Notes: a model not told the origin generated them from the sequence alone. A stretch of 64,000 nt of DNA from Pseudarthrobacter sp. BIM B-2242 (GCF_014764445.1 NZ_CP061721.1:1302001-1366000), one strand, 5' to 3'. Counted from the stretch's first letter, positions 1 to 10,872 are shown. Program-made: numbers and translations.

Positions 1-1
1 T

Positions 2-313
2 GGCATCACCGTCAACTCCCTCTGGCCGTGCACCCTCATCGATACCGCCGCCATCCGTAATATGCCCGGCGGCGAGGCGATTGTGCAGGCAGCCCGCGGG
101 CCGCAGATCATGGCCGATGCGGCCCATGCCATCCTGACCGGCGGCAATCACGGCGGCGCTGCGCTGCCTGGTGCCGCCGCTGCCGGAGAGATGCCGGCCA
201 GTGGCAACTTCTACACCGACGAGCAAGTGCTCGCGGCTGCGGGAGTCACGGACTTCCGTCCCTACAGTCTCGGGGCCGCCGAGGACCAGCTGGTTCCGGA
301 CATTTTTCTCTGA
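2..313 (+). CDS. Short-chain dehydrogenase/reductase, C-terminal part (runs off the left edge)
   Basis: The frame is already open at the window edge and ends at TGA 311-313, so only about the last 103 residues are visible. The opening residues GITVNSLWPCTLIDTAA match the loop after the catalytic YxxxK helix of SDR oxidoreductases (consensus G-I-x-V-N-x-L-x-P), which closes over the nicotinamide. The remaining residues resemble the C-terminus of HSDL2-like NAD(P)-dependent SDRs. The catalytic Ser-Tyr-Lys and the Rossmann motif lie outside the window, so substrate and cofactor cannot be read. A 64-bp gap separates it from birA on the same strand. Confidence 0.75.
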   Translation, partial: GITVNSLWPCTLIDTAAIRNMPGGEAIVQAARGPQIMADAAHAILTGGNHGGAALPGAAAAGEMPASGNFYTDEQVLAAAGVTDFRPYSLGAAEDQLVPDIFL

Positions 314-377
314 CACCGTTCCGGTCATGTGCCGCCGGAACAGCCGCCGGTGGTCCGTGAGTCGATAGGATTCAACC

Positions 378-1286
378 ATGGCTGACACACACACCCCAGG
401 AAGTCCATTGAACCGTGGGGCCCTGGCGGAGCAGGATTTCCTGGCCGCCAGCGGCATCGCGAAAATGGTTGTGGTGGACTCCACCGGATCCACGAATGCA
501 GACCTCCTGCGGGCCGTGACTGTCGAGCCTAAAGAGTGGCCTGATCTGTCTGTGCTGACGGCTGAGTACCAGACCGCAGCGCGCGGCCGGCTTGACCGGA
601 GCTGGGAAGCGCCGCCGCTGAGTTCCGTGTCAGTTTCCATCGTGCTGCGACCGGTCAACGCGGAGGGAAGGCCCTTGCCCACGCAAACCTATTCGTGGCT
701 TTCATTGTTGGGCGCGCTGGCGCTGCGGCAGACGCTCCTGGAGACGGCCGGCCTCCCGGCTGAGCTCAAATGGCCCAATGATGTCTTGGTCCGCGGCCGC
801 AAGATCGCCGGGATCCTGGCGCAAATGGGGCCGATGGGCGACGGCTCAGTGCCGGCGGTCATTCTGGGGACCGGGCTGAATGTGACTCTGACGTCCGAGG
901 AACTGCCCGTGCCCACCGCAACGTCCGTGGCACTCGAGCAGCCGCTGACGGTTGACCGGACCCAGCTGCTCAAGAGCTACCTGGCGCACTTCGCGGTGCT
1001 CTACCGCAGCTTCTGCAACGCCGATGGCGATCCCACAGCCGGGCTGGCAGGCGGCCCGTCCCTCCACAAACGGGTGGAGTCCGTGATGGTGACGCTGGGC
1101 AGCCAGGTCCGCGCGCAGCTGCCGGGCGACCACGAGATCATCGGGCATGCCACCAGGCTGGATGAGTACGGTTCGCTGCTCGTGGTGGATAAGGACGCCC
1201 GGGAACATGTGGTGACCGCCGGGGACGTGGTGCACCTGCGTCCTTGGACCCCGCCGGGCCAGGGTACCGATGGCGGGTATGCGTAG
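378..1286 (+). CDS. birA: Biotin--[acetyl-CoA-carboxylase] ligase (BirA, monofunctional)
   Basis: It makes biotinyl-AMP and transfers biotin to the carrier lysine of acyl-CoA carboxylases in the cytoplasm. Visible signatures are STGSTN near residue 35 (biotin site), TAARGRLDRSW near residue 67 (the biotinyl-AMP loop, equivalent to GRGRxGRxW) and LKWPNDVLVRGRKIAGIL near residue 130. A C-terminal SH3-like domain follows (residues about 235-290). There is no N-terminal helix-turn-helix, so this is a class I enzyme and not a repressor of biotin genes. The 302 aa length is normal for actinobacterial BirA. Its end overlaps the next gene by 17 bp, which suggests translational coupling with the PH-domain protein. 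Confidence 0.93.
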   Translation: MADTHTPGSPLNRGALAEQDFLAASGIAKMVVVDSTGSTNADLLRAVTVEPKEWPDLSVLTAEYQTAARGRLDRSWEAPPLSSVSVSIVLRPVNAEGRPLPTQTYSWLSLLGALALRQTLLETAGLPAELKWPNDVLVRGRKIAGILAQMGPMGDGSVPAVILGTGLNVTLTSEELPVPTATSVALEQPLTVDRTQLLKSYLAHFAVLYRSFCNADGDPTAGLAGGPSLHKRVESVMVTLGSQVRAQLPGDHEIIGHATRLDEYGSLLVVDKDAREHVVTAGDVVHLRPWTPPGQGTDGGYA

Positions 1287-1878
1287 AGACCTCGCGCCGG
1301 GCGAGCAGGTCATTACGATCACCCGTCCGCAGCCGAGGAAACTGGCCGGTCCGGCCGCTGCCTTCATCGCCGCACCCGCCGCTGCTGCGTTTGCCAGTGC
1401 CTGGACGCTGCGGGGCGAGGCTACCCGCCTGGTGCCGGCGGTTTCCGCAGACTGGACGCCATGGATCGTTCTTGCCTGCCTGCTGGCCGCCGCCTGGGTC
1501 TGGCTGGCGTATTGCCTGCCCGGGCTGCTCCGGTGGCAGGGAACGCGATACATCCTCACGAGCCGGAGGGTTATGGCGCGTTACGGCATGATGCGCCGCC
1601 GGGACGAACAGGTTAATCTGGCCTCCGTCCGCAACGTGACGGTCCACCAGTCGGTGGTGCAGCGGATATTGCGCTCCGGGAATATATCCTTGGAAACCGG
1701 GTACCAAAGTGTGGTGACCATCCCGGACGTCCCGGAAGCCGCACGGTTCCGGGACTTTGTGCTGGATGCCGTTGCTGACCTGCCCGTGGGCAGGGATCCG
1801 GAGACTGACGACGTGTCGGATTATGCCGACGACATCCTGCCGTGGGAATTGAGAGAAGGTGGACACGATGAACGATGA
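1270..1878 (+). CDS. PH-domain membrane protein (bacterial PH / YdbT-like)
   Basis: The 202 aa protein has two hydrophobic segments (about residues 26-45 and 66-88) followed by a bacterial pleckstrin-homology-like domain that begins with RWQGTRYILTSRRVMARYG. That layout is typical of the small bPH2 family. The role of these proteins is poorly known; membrane attachment is clear and any ligand is not. The start may be ATG 1270 or the in-frame ATG 1279; both lie inside birA. The end overlaps the cyclase gene. Sitting between birA and a cyclase recurs in Arthrobacter-type genomes as far as I recall, which supports co-transcription but not a shared function. Confidence 0.8.
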   Translation: MAGMRRDLAPGEQVITITRPQPRKLAGPAAAFIAAPAAAAFASAWTLRGEATRLVPAVSADWTPWIVLACLLAAAWVWLAYCLPGLLRWQGTRYILTSRRVMARYGMMRRRDEQVNLASVRNVTVHQSVVQRILRSGNISLETGYQSVVTIPDVPEAARFRDFVLDAVADLPVGRDPETDDVSDYADDILPWELREGGHDER

Positions 1879-2989
1879 GGACGAAGAGGGCCAGGCCGCC
1901 CTGCCAACCCCCGCAGCCGGGAGTGCCCACCCGCCAACCGGCACGCTGTCCGTCGAACGGCTGGCGGCCAAGGCACTTGAGGCCAGGCTCCTCGGCGGGG
2001 AGCGGAAGCTCCGGCGCCGCGAAGTGGCGGCTGGCGCCGGTTTGTCGCTCCTGTCTGCGCGGAAGCTGTGGCGGGCCCTCGGTTTCCCGAACTTCGGCGA
2101 CGATGACGTGGCCTTCACCGAACGCGACCAGGCAGCGCTCTCCACTGTGGTGGACCTGGTCCGCTCCGGGGTCCTCACCGAAGAGGCCGCCATCTCGGTG
2201 ACGCGCTCCATCGGGCAGATGACGGACCGCATGGTGGTCTGGCAGATCGAGGCCCTGGTGGAGGACATGGTCCACGAGCAGGGTGTCACCGATGCCGTGG
2301 CCCGCAAGCGCCTGGTCCAGGAACTGCCGTCCCTGCTGGACGCGCTCGAGCAGATGCTTGTTTATTCCTGGCGGCGCCAGCTCAACGCCGGCGTCCAGCG
2401 GCTGGCCGTCCGCGCCGAGGCCGGTCTGCAGGCCAGCGAGGAAGGCCGTGAGGGCGACGAGGATGACGCTCCGCTGCCCCTTGCACGCGCAGTAGGGTTC
2501 GCTGACCTGGTTTCATACACGAGCCTGTCCCGCCGGATGAACGAAAAGACCCTCGCCCGGCTGGTCCAGCGCTTCGAGAACAAATGCGCCGAGATCATCT
2601 CGGTGGGCGGTGGCCGGCTGGTCAAGACCGTCGGCGACGAAGTCCTGTACATTGCGGAAACGCCGGCTGCCGGCGCCGAGATATCGCTCGCCCTGGCGCA
2701 GGCATTCACCGAGGATGAGATCCTTCCCGAAGCACGCGTGGCCATGGTCTGGGGACGGATCCTGTCACGGCTGGGTGACATCTACGGTCCCACGGTGAAC
2801 CTCGCGGCCCGGCTCACCACCCTCGCTGACCCGGGCACGGTCCTGATCGACTCCATGACGGCATCAGCGCTGGACCAGGACGAACGCTTTATCCTGGTTC
2901 CGCAGCCGGCCGAAAATGTGCGCGGGTTCGGCGAAATCCACCCTGTGCTGCTGAAGCGCGGCGCGGGCAGGGGCCTGGTGCTCGACTAG
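1868..2989 (+). CDS. Class III adenylate/guanylate cyclase domain protein
   Basis: The product (373 aa) would make cAMP or cGMP. The N-terminal half (about residues 35-190) is alpha-helical, probably a regulatory region like the one seen in actinobacterial soluble cyclases. The catalytic domain spans roughly 200-350, with GFADLVSYT carrying the first metal-binding Asp, LVKTVGDEVLYI carrying the second, and DIYGPTVNLAARL near the dimer/transition-state residues (Asn and Arg both present). There is no membrane segment. Start choice: GTG 1859 is possible, but GAGAAGGTGG at 1853-1862 places a ribosome site correctly for ATG 1868. It overlaps the PH gene and ends the birA unit. Confidence 0.85.
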   Translation: MNDEDEEGQAALPTPAAGSAHPPTGTLSVERLAAKALEARLLGGERKLRRREVAAGAGLSLLSARKLWRALGFPNFGDDDVAFTERDQAALSTVVDLVRSGVLTEEAAISVTRSIGQMTDRMVVWQIEALVEDMVHEQGVTDAVARKRLVQELPSLLDALEQMLVYSWRRQLNAGVQRLAVRAEAGLQASEEGREGDEDDAPLPLARAVGFADLVSYTSLSRRMNEKTLARLVQRFENKCAEIISVGGGRLVKTVGDEVLYIAETPAAGAEISLALAQAFTEDEILPEARVAMVWGRILSRLGDIYGPTVNLAARLTTLADPGTVLIDSMTASALDQDERFILVPQPAENVRGFGEIHPVLLKRGAGRGLVLD

Positions 2990-3267
2990 TTTGGCGGCTC
3001 CGGAAAAGCTGGTGCGGCGTACGCCGGGGGCTGGGGGATCCGCTGACCTGCGGGTTTATCCAGTTGTTGGTGTATCGCGCTATAGTCGTCTGTGGCGGCT
3101 GGCAGGTTTCTGCGGGGTGAGGGTCGGGAGCCCCATCGCAGACCGTCAGGCAATGTCAGCATTATTCCGGCGTCTCTATGGGGGAGTGGCGGAACCGGCC
3201 CGTGGTGGCTACCAGGGGCAATGTAGCTGCCATCAGGCAGCGGTGATTTCAGGGGAATAGTAAAGCT

Positions 3268-4356
3268 GTGACAAGTCTGCTGGGGAAGCTTGGTCTCAAG
3301 AAACGCCACAACAAACTGGTTACCGGTTCGGCTTTTGCCGCGGCTGGTGCTGTGTTGGTGGCCGGGGCGATCATCTATCCGGGGTTTAAGACCACTGAGG
3401 TGGAGTTGAACGACGGCGGTGTGTGGGTTGTCAGTAAGTCCAATAACGCGGTGGGGCGGTTAAATTATCCGTCGCGTGTTCTTGATGGTGCTGTGACGCC
3501 GGCGAGTACGACGTTCGATATTCTCCAGCATGCCGGGGATGTGTTTGTGGATGATGAGACGGGTTCGACGTTGAACCAGGTTTCTCCTGCGAACATGCGC
3601 CTGGGCGGGGACAAGCAGCTGCCGGGTTCTGCCGACGTCAGTTTTGGCACCGAAGTCATTTCCGTTACCGACGCCGCCAGGGGCAAGGTCTGGGCCCTCT
3701 CCCCGTCCACAGTAAACGGGTTCAATGAGGAATCCACGGAACCGGTGCTAGCCGCATCGCAGGGAACCGTCTCCGCGGTGGGGGCTGACGACCGGATTTA
3801 CAGTGCCGATCCCAAAACCGGAGCAGTGACCGTCACCTCGGTCAGCGCGGACGGCCAGGCCACGTCCGACTCGAGCACCTGGGGTGAGTTGAAGGGTGCG
3901 GGGGATCTGCAGATCACGGTGGTGGGGGATGAGCCGGTGGTGTTGGATGCTGCGGCGGGGAACCTGTTCCTGCCGGGCGGGAAGCGTTTGCAGTTGGCTG
4001 AGGCGCGGGATGCGAAGTTGCAGCAGAACGGGCCGGCCGGTGATTTTGTGGCTATTGCGACGCAGAAGGCGTTGTTGAAGCAGCCGTTGGATGGTTCGAC
4101 GGCGAAGACGGTGTCGTTTGACGGCGAGGGGGTGCCGGCTGCGCCGGTGCAGTTGGGCGGGTGTGTGCATGCGGCGTGGTCGGGGGCGAATAAGTATGTC
4201 CGTGATTGTGTGAATGATGCTGATGATAAGAATGTGGACGTGCCGAAGGCGAGTGCGTCGCCGTCGTATGTTTTCCGGGTGAACCGGGACCTGGTGGTCC
4301 TGAACGATGTGAACTCGGGGAATGTGTGGCTGGAGGGTGTTTCATTGAGTGTGTAA
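3268..4356 (+). pseudogene. Ig-like/FN3 giant surface protein, copy 1, 5' fragment (cut by IS256-type element)
   Basis: GTG start with CAGGGGA upstream. The fragment encodes the anchor of the giant protein: a basic N-terminus, one membrane segment (about residues 18-40), then propeller-like beta repeats with GGVWVVSKSNNAVGRL near residue 48. Genuine coding sequence ends at 4332 (codon 355, ..NVWL). The IS then adds seven foreign residues and a stop at 4354-4356. The gene resumes in the same frame at 5743, so removing the IS and one 8-bp duplicate restores a 2045-residue protein. The fragment is nearly identical to the start of the intact copy at 10979. The truncated product could still be made and inserted in the membrane, but would carry no Ig or FN3 repeats. 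Confidence 0.9.
4325..4332. repeat. 8-bp target-site duplication, left copy
   Basis: TGTGGCTG flanks the left end of the IS256-type element and recurs at 5735-5742 on its right. The uninterrupted paralogue has a single copy at 12039-12046 in the same context (AATGTGTGGCTGGTGAAC), which proves the insertion point. Eight base pairs is a usual duplication length for IS256 transposition. Confidence 0.95.
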
Positions 4357-5734
4357 GGGTCCGGTCTCTAACTAGGGTGTGACCTGCGGTTTCGCCCCTG
4401 AAAGGACGGGCCCTCTTGGCCGAAATCAGTATGACCACCAACCCCCTTGAAGGCGTTTTGAGCGCCGATCAGATCGATGCCCTCGTCACGGCTGCGGAGG
4501 ACCTCGGGGAGGGCCGCAACGGAGTTGAGGAACTGCTCTCCCGGATGACCCGTGCGGTCCTGGAACGGGCCCTGGAAACCGAGATGAGCGACCACCTCGG
4601 CTACGAGTCCGGGGACCCCGCAGGGCAGGGCACGGGCAACTCCCGCAACGGCAAGACCACCAAGAGCGTTCAGACCCTCCAGGGGCCGGTGCAGGTCACC
4701 GTGCCGCGGGACCGGAACAGTTCCTTCGAGCCGGTGATCGTGCCCAAGCGGGCCCGCCGGCTGGGCAAGGTCGAGGACATGATCCTGTCCCTCTACGCCC
4801 GCGGGATGAGCACCCGGGACATCGGCTCCCATCTCGATGAGATCTACGGGACCAAGGTCTCCGCGGCGACGATTTCGAGGGTGACCGACGTGATCGCCGA
4901 TGAGGTCGCCCAGTGGCAGAACCGGCCGCTGGAATCGGTCTACCCGATCGTCTACATCGACGCGATCTGGCTGAAAATCCGGGACGGCGGCGTGGTGGTG
5001 AACAAGGCCTGCCACGTGGCCGTGGGCGTGGACGTGGAGGGCCGCAAGCAGGTCCTGGGCCTGTGGCTGGGCACCAGCGAAGGGGCGAAGTTCTGGGCCA
5101 ACGTGCTCACCGAAATCCGCAACCGCGGAGCGACCGACATCCTGATCCTGTGCTGCGACGGGCTCACCGGGCTGCCGGCAGCGGTGAACAGCATCTACCC
5201 CCAGACCGTCGTGCAAACCTGCGTGGTGCACCTGCTGCGCTCGGCCATGAAATACGCCTCCTACGGCGCACGCAAAGCCATGGCCCGGGACATGCGCCCG
5301 ATCTACACCGCACCGACCGTGCAGGCGGCCGAGCTGGCCATGGAGGCCTTCGCGGAGACCTGGCAGAGCACAGCTCCCGGGGCGGTATTGGCGTGGCGGA
5401 ACGCGTGGGAGGACTTCACGCCGTTCCTGGCGTTCACCCCGGAGATCCGCAAAGTCATCTACACCACCAACCAGATTGAATCGATCAACTACCAACTGCG
5501 AAAAATCACCAAAACCAGGGGCTCATTTCCCTCCGACGAGGCCGCAATCAAGCTGGTCTACCTGGGGATCCGGAACATCGAGACCACCCGCGGCGGCGAG
5601 CTCGGAACCGGCACCCAAGGCTGGCACCAGGCCCTGAACGCTTTCGCCGTTCAATTCCCCAACCGACTTCCGATCTGACCACCCGGCAGACCGGATAACC
5701 GACCGGTCCCTTACACAGAAAACTTGACACCCCC
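4333..5734 (+). mobile_element. IS256-family insertion sequence, complete (1402 bp)
   Basis: The element carries one transposase gene and ends in imperfect terminal inverted repeats of about 34 bp. The left end begins GAGGGTGTTTCATTGAGTGT and the right end, read inward, begins GGGGGTGTCAAGTTTTCTGT; both continue into TGTAAGGG and CCGGTC. An 8-bp target duplication (TGTGGCTG) flanks it exactly. The ends, the transposase frame and the duplication are all intact, so the insertion looks recent and the element may be mobile. It interrupts copy 1 of the Ig/FN3 giant gene after codon 355. Confidence 0.95.
4416..5678 (+). CDS. IS256-family (Mutator-like) DDE transposase
   Basis: The 420 aa transposase cuts and moves the surrounding IS. 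The DDE residues are visible: Asp in YIDAIWLK, Asp in LILCCDGLTGLP, and Glu in TTNQIESIN, the family's signature helix near the end. The N-terminal part has the usual GNSRNGKTTKSVQT region, and CVVHLLRSAMKY is the conserved C/D(2)H-type segment between the second Asp and the Glu. Length is normal and no frameshift is seen. TTG 4416 follows AAAGGA with good spacing; ATG 4431 in frame is the alternative. It reads in the same direction as the disrupted gene. Confidence 0.95.
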   Translation: MAEISMTTNPLEGVLSADQIDALVTAAEDLGEGRNGVEELLSRMTRAVLERALETEMSDHLGYESGDPAGQGTGNSRNGKTTKSVQTLQGPVQVTVPRDRNSSFEPVIVPKRARRLGKVEDMILSLYARGMSTRDIGSHLDEIYGTKVSAATISRVTDVIADEVAQWQNRPLESVYPIVYIDAIWLKIRDGGVVVNKACHVAVGVDVEGRKQVLGLWLGTSEGAKFWANVLTEIRNRGATDILILCCDGLTGLPAAVNSIYPQTVVQTCVVHLLRSAMKYASYGARKAMARDMRPIYTAPTVQAAELAMEAFAETWQSTAPGAVLAWRNAWEDFTPFLAFTPEIRKVIYTTNQIESINYQLRKITKTRGSFPSDEAAIKLVYLGIRNIETTRGGELGTGTQGWHQALNAFAVQFPNRLPI

Positions 5735-5742
5735 TGTGGCTG
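5735..5742. repeat. 8-bp target-site duplication, right copy
   Basis: Second copy of TGTGGCTG directly after the right terminal repeat of the IS. The disrupted gene resumes at 5743 in the original frame (VNQNMQLVNNW, identical to the intact paralogue). Confidence 0.95.
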
Positions 5743-8700
5743 GTGAACCAGAACATGCAGCTGGTGAACAACTGGGAGGACGTCATTCCGCCGAAGGAAA
5801 CCTCCGATGACGCGGACAAGGATTCCGCCGACGAAGTCCAGCAGACCGTCCTGCCGGACCGCACCAAACCCAACAGTGCACCTGTGGCAAACCCGGATGC
5901 CTTCGGTGTCCGGGCAGGCAAGACGACCGTGCTCCCTGTCCTCGACAACGACACCGATCCCGACGGCGACATCCTGACAGTCCGGGCGGCCGCAGACCTG
6001 AAATCCGGCGCACTGTCGCCGATCTACGGTTCAACGGGTTTCCAGATCGCCGTGCCCGCCGACAAGTCCGGCAGCGAAACGTTCAAATACACCGTGGATG
6101 ACGGCCGCGGGCTGTCTTCCACCGCGGACGTGGCCCTGACCATCTTGCCGCCGGGCGAGAACACTGCGCCCCGTCAGAAGCCGAACCGCAACACCACGCT
6201 CGTCCTGCAGGCCGGAAAGAGCGCCACCCAAAACATCCTCACCGACTGGATCGACCCCGACGGCGACGATCTCTTCGCCGTTGCCGCCACAAGCACGGAT
6301 CCGCTGGACCAAGTCAGGATCCGGCCCGATGGCCAGCTGACCTTCCAGGACTCAGGCTCTGCCCCGGGACGTAAGGTCCTCTCGGTGACAGTATCCGACG
6401 GGCAGGCGACCTCCGAAGGCAAAATCACTGTGGACGTCCGCTCCCCGGGCGCCCTTCCGCCCATCGCCAACGCCGACCACGTGATCGCCGTCGCGGGAGC
6501 GGACACGGTGGTCACCCCACTGAAGAACGACTCCGACCCGCAAGGGGGCGTGCTGAGGCTGGCGCAAGCGACGGCAGACGCGCAGTCGTCGGCAACGCTG
6601 AATCCCGACCAACAGACATTTACGTTCAATTCCAACTCGGTGGGCGCGCATTACGTCTCGTACCTGGTGACCAACGGGCCCGCCAGCGCGCAGCAGCTGG
6701 TTCGGGTTGACGTTGTGGCAGGCGATTCCGAGGGCGCTCCGGTGGCGGTCCGTGACATCGCACTGCTGCCCACTGGCGGCGACGTCCTGGTGGATGTGCT
6801 GGGTAACGATGCCGACCCGTCGGGCGGGGTTTTGGTGGTGCAGTCTGTGACCGCGGACGCAGACCTTCCGGTCAGCGTGGCGGTTCTGGACCACTCGGTG
6901 GTCAGGATTACGGATGTCCGGGCCGAGGGCAAGCTGACTATCAAGTACACGATCTCCAATGGGCGCGCCTCCGCGACCGGCGAGATTTCGGTCCTGGTGG
7001 TCCCGGCACCCACCAAGCTCCAAGCGCCCCAGGCCAAACCGGACGAAGCCACTGTCCGGACCAACGATGTTGTCAGCATCCCCGTGCTGGCCAACGACAC
7101 GGACCCGAACGGCCGAAAGCTCACCCTCCTGCCCGAACTGGCGCAGCAGCCGGACGCCGCCGACGGCCGAATGTTTGTCTCCGGCGATTATCTGCGGTTC
7201 ATTGCGGGCGCTGAGCCCAAAACCGTCTACGCCATCTACAAAGTTCAGAACGAGTCCGGCCAGGTGGACTCCCAGCAGGTCACCATCCGCATCCAGGCCC
7301 GCGACGATGAACGAAACTCCCGTCCGGAGCCGAGGAACCTTACTGCCCGCGTAGTGGCGGGAATGATGGTGAAGATTCCCGTTCCGATGGACGGCATCGA
7401 CGCCAACGGCGATTCAGTCCAGCTCCTGGGCATCGACAAAGCACCCGGCATGGGCACTGCTGTGGTCAGGGACGGCTATCTGGAGTTCACTGCCGCAGGC
7501 GACGGAGCCGGAACAGATTCTTTCACCTACCGGGTCCGGGACCGGATTGGCGCCGAAAACACAGGCACAGTGATCGTGGGCATCGCCCCGCCCGAACCCA
7601 ACAACCAAAAGCCGATCGCCGTGGACGACGCCGTGGACATCAGGCCGGGCAGAAAAGTGGCCGTTGAGGCCCTCTCCAATGATTCAGACCCTGACGGTGA
7701 TCCGTTGAGCCTGGTGACGAACGGTTTCGAGGCAAAACCTGAACTGCAGGTGGAGGTATCCGATGGCGCCAAGGTTCTTTTCACCGCGCCCGATGCCGCC
7801 GGCAACGAGAGCATCAGCTACCGGATCCAGGACGACAAAAAGGCGTCAGCCGGCGCTGTCATCCGGATCCGGGTCAGCCCTGACGCCGAGCTGAAGCGTC
7901 CCGTCGCCAAGGACGACCGCGTCACGGTATCGGAGACCCTTGGAAAAACGGCTGTTGACGTTCCGGTCCTGAAAAATGACTCGGACGCCGACGGTGTGGC
8001 GGCAGATCTCAAGATCAGCCTCCCGGACGGCAACCCAAATGCCCGTGATGGCGGCTCCGGGAACGTGGTGGTCACCCTGACTCCCCAGGACCAGCTGATT
8101 CCTTATAGCGTCACCGACATCGACGGACTCTCCTCAACGGCCCTCATGTGGATCCCGGGCCAGGGGGAGCAATACCCGACGCTCGCCAAGATCGAACCGG
8201 TCGAAGTGATGGCCGGCAAGGAGGTCATCCTTGACCTTGCCGAATACGTCCGGGTGCGCGATGGCCGGCGGCCGCGGGTTACCGTGGCGGATGCGGTCCG
8301 TGTTCAGGGTGCATCGTCCGAGGACGTCATCCAGTCCGACGGTTCGGCGCTGCGGTACGCTGCGCGGGCGGACTATGTCGGTCCCGGATCGGTGACCTTC
8401 GAAGTCACCGACGGTGCCGGACCCGACGATCCTGCCGGCCTGAAGTCAACCCTGGTAATCATGACCTCTGTGATTCCGGACCCCAACGCCAATCATCCGC
8501 CCACCTTCAGCGGCACGTCCGTGGACGTTCCGAAGGCTGAGAAGGCCTCCGTCGACCTGTCCGGGCTCGCCCGGGACGTGGACGAACAGGACAAAGGCAA
8601 GCTCACATTTGCGCTGGACGGGACCCTGCCTGCAGGCTTCACCGCCACGATCGAGGGTGCTGTGCTGACCGTAGGGGCGGACAGCTCACTGGGCATCGGG

Positions 8701-10815
8701 TTCACCGGGAACATCCCGGTGAAAGTCACTGACGGCCGCTCTCCGGCAGTCACGGCGTCCATGCTGGCCCGGCACGTTGCCTCCAACCGGCCCATGCCGG
8801 TGGCCAACGACGACGTGGTGGACAAAGCCAATGCGGGCAAACCGGAGACCATCAACGTCCTGGCCAATGACTTCAACCCCTTCCCGGACACGTCTCTCAA
8901 AATCGTGGCGGCCACTGTTGAAACCGGGTCAGCTTCCGGCCAGCCCGCCGCAGTGGGGGACTCCATAGCCGTGACCCCGGCAGTCGGCTTCAAGGGCGTT
9001 ATGGTGGTCCGCTACACCGTGGCCGACAAAACCGGCGACCTGTCACGCCAGGTTGACGGCAGGCTCCGGCTGACCGTGCGGGATGCCCCCGATGCCCCGT
9101 CCGCCCCCAGTGCCACAGAGGTCCGCAGCCGGACCGCTGTGCTCAAATGGGCGCCGCCGTCGGACAATGGAGCCTCCATCACCGGCTACACGGTCCGCTC
9201 CAACAACGGCTTCGAGCAAGAGTGCGCCACCACTACCTGCACCTTGAACGGACTGACCAACGACGTGAAGTACGTCTTTACGGTTACCGCCACCAACGAG
9301 GTGGGGGATTCCCCTGCCTCCGCACAGTCCAACGAGATCCGGCCCGACGAAAAGCCGTCGCCGCCGGAAGCGCCGAGCGTCAAGGCCGGTGACAAAAACA
9401 TGGTGATCAACTGGCCTGCCGCCAAATCCGAGGGCTCGGCCGTCAAGCACTACAACCTGGAGATCTCGCCGCCACCGGCGACCGGCATCGCCGTGAAAAA
9501 CGACGTGGCAGGGCTGAACTACACCTGGACCGGGCTGACCAACGGCGTGAAATATAAGGTCCGGGCCCAGGCTGTCAACGAATTGGGTCCCTCCGACTGG
9601 GGAACGTACTCAGCAGAAGACAACCCCGCCGGTGTTCCGGCCGCGCCCGCCGCACCCAGCTCCGCAGTGACAGAATCCGTGGGCACACAGAACCAGCTCA
9701 AAGTGAGCTGGGCCGAACCCAACACCAACGGTGATCCCATCAGCAACTACTACGTCACCATGAGTGGCGGCGACGGTCCAGCCCAGACGCAGACCGTTGC
9801 CGGGACGGTACGGACGGCCAACTTCTCGGCCAACAACTCCGAGGCCGCTTACGCGTTCACCGTGCAGGCAGAAAACAAGGCAGGCAAAGGCGGGGTCAGC
9901 CCCGCCTCAGCACCACGCCGTGCCACTGGCAAACTGGGCCAGGTCTCGGGCGTCAGCTCCACTCCAGCCAACACCGGGGGCGCAGGAAGGTCGGTGACCG
10001 TTGACTTCCGGCGGCTCACTGCGGCCGAGCGCAACGGTTCCGCCGAAAACGAGGTCAGCTACAGCTACAACGCCAGCAACGGCACCAGCGGACCCATTGC
10101 TCCGGGACAGACCATTGCGGGGTTCGCCAACGGCGCCTCCGTCAGCATCACGGTGATCGCCAACTCGGCAGTAGCGCCAAGCTCGAACGCCAGCGCCCCT
10201 GCCTCCGCCACCCCGTACGGGTCACCTGGAACGCCTTCAGCGTCTGGCCAGGACGGTGCCATGAACCAGAAGTCCGTCACGCTGAACTGGTCATCGCCGT
10301 CTCCAAGTTCCTTCGACGTCGCCCGGACAAAGATCAATGTCGGCGGCCGCGGATGGGAAGACGTGGCTGCATCGGGCAGCAGGACCGTCAACACCAATGG
10401 CTACGAAGAGACCGTCACCATCCAAGTCCAGACCTTCAATTCCGTCGGGACCGGCGGCCCTGTCGCGGGTGCCAGCGCGAAATCCGGGCGAATCGGCCAG
10501 TGGACCACAACCCTGGTTCAGGACACCGGACTAGTCCGGACCTGCAGCTACACCCTGGGCGGGTCAAACTACCGGCCCAACCCCTACTTCGACTGCGACC
10601 GCGTCACGGGCGACAACCCGCCGTGGTTCTACGTCAGTACGCAGGACACCATCGTTGTGAAGTGTTACGTGGTGCAAAACGACAACTGGTCCGGCGGACC
10701 CGACCAGCCGTATTACCGTGTGGAGTCCGGTTCCTCCCGAAACGTGGGACGTTATGTAATTTCGGGGCACACCAAGCTTGGATGGCCTGGCGGGCCGGGG
10801 GTTCCGCATTGCTGA
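5743..10815 (+). pseudogene. Ig-like/FN3 giant surface protein, copy 1, 3' fragment
   Basis: This is the remaining 1690 codons of copy 1 after the IS. It opens with VNQNMQLVNNWEDV, homologous to residues about 357 onward of the intact copy. It holds roughly ten Ig/cadherin-like repeats marked by motifs such as DNDTDPDGDILTV, KNDSDPQGGVL and SNDSDPDGDPLSL, then fibronectin type III domains (from about SAPSATEVRSRTAVLKW onward, with TNDVKYVFTVTATNEVGDS) and a Cys-containing C-terminal module. The frame is open throughout with no decay, which fits a recent disruption. GTG 5743 could act as a start, but the product would lack the membrane anchor and there is no ribosome site in front, so I treat it as a dead remnant. 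Confidence 0.88.
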
Positions 10816-10841
10816 AGCCTATTCTGGGCAGCACCAAACGT

Positions 10842-10872
10842 GCCGCGGTGGGGGAGCGCTCCCCATCGCGGC
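10842..10872 (+). terminator. GC-rich hairpin after Ig/FN3 copy 1
   Basis: A 12-bp stem (10842-10853 with 10861-10872, one G.T pair) and a 7-base loop lie between the two giant genes. There is no T-run after it, so it may be a weak terminator or a processing/attenuation hairpin that separates the two units. Confidence 0.45.

Noticed and set aside
1138..2307. A 389-residue minus-strand frame
   Set aside because: Antisense to birA, the PH gene and the cyclase; Arg/Ser-rich with no recognisable domain.
2991..3260. An 89-residue open frame in the leader of the first giant gene
   Set aside because: No homology signs, no ribosome site and poor codon pattern; the stretch looks like an untranslated leader with a TATAGT box near 3081 but no convincing -35.
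5743..10815. The 3' fragment as an independent functional gene
   Set aside because: The frame begins with GTG by chance of the insertion point, has no ribosome site and lacks the membrane anchor; kept as a pseudogene remnant.
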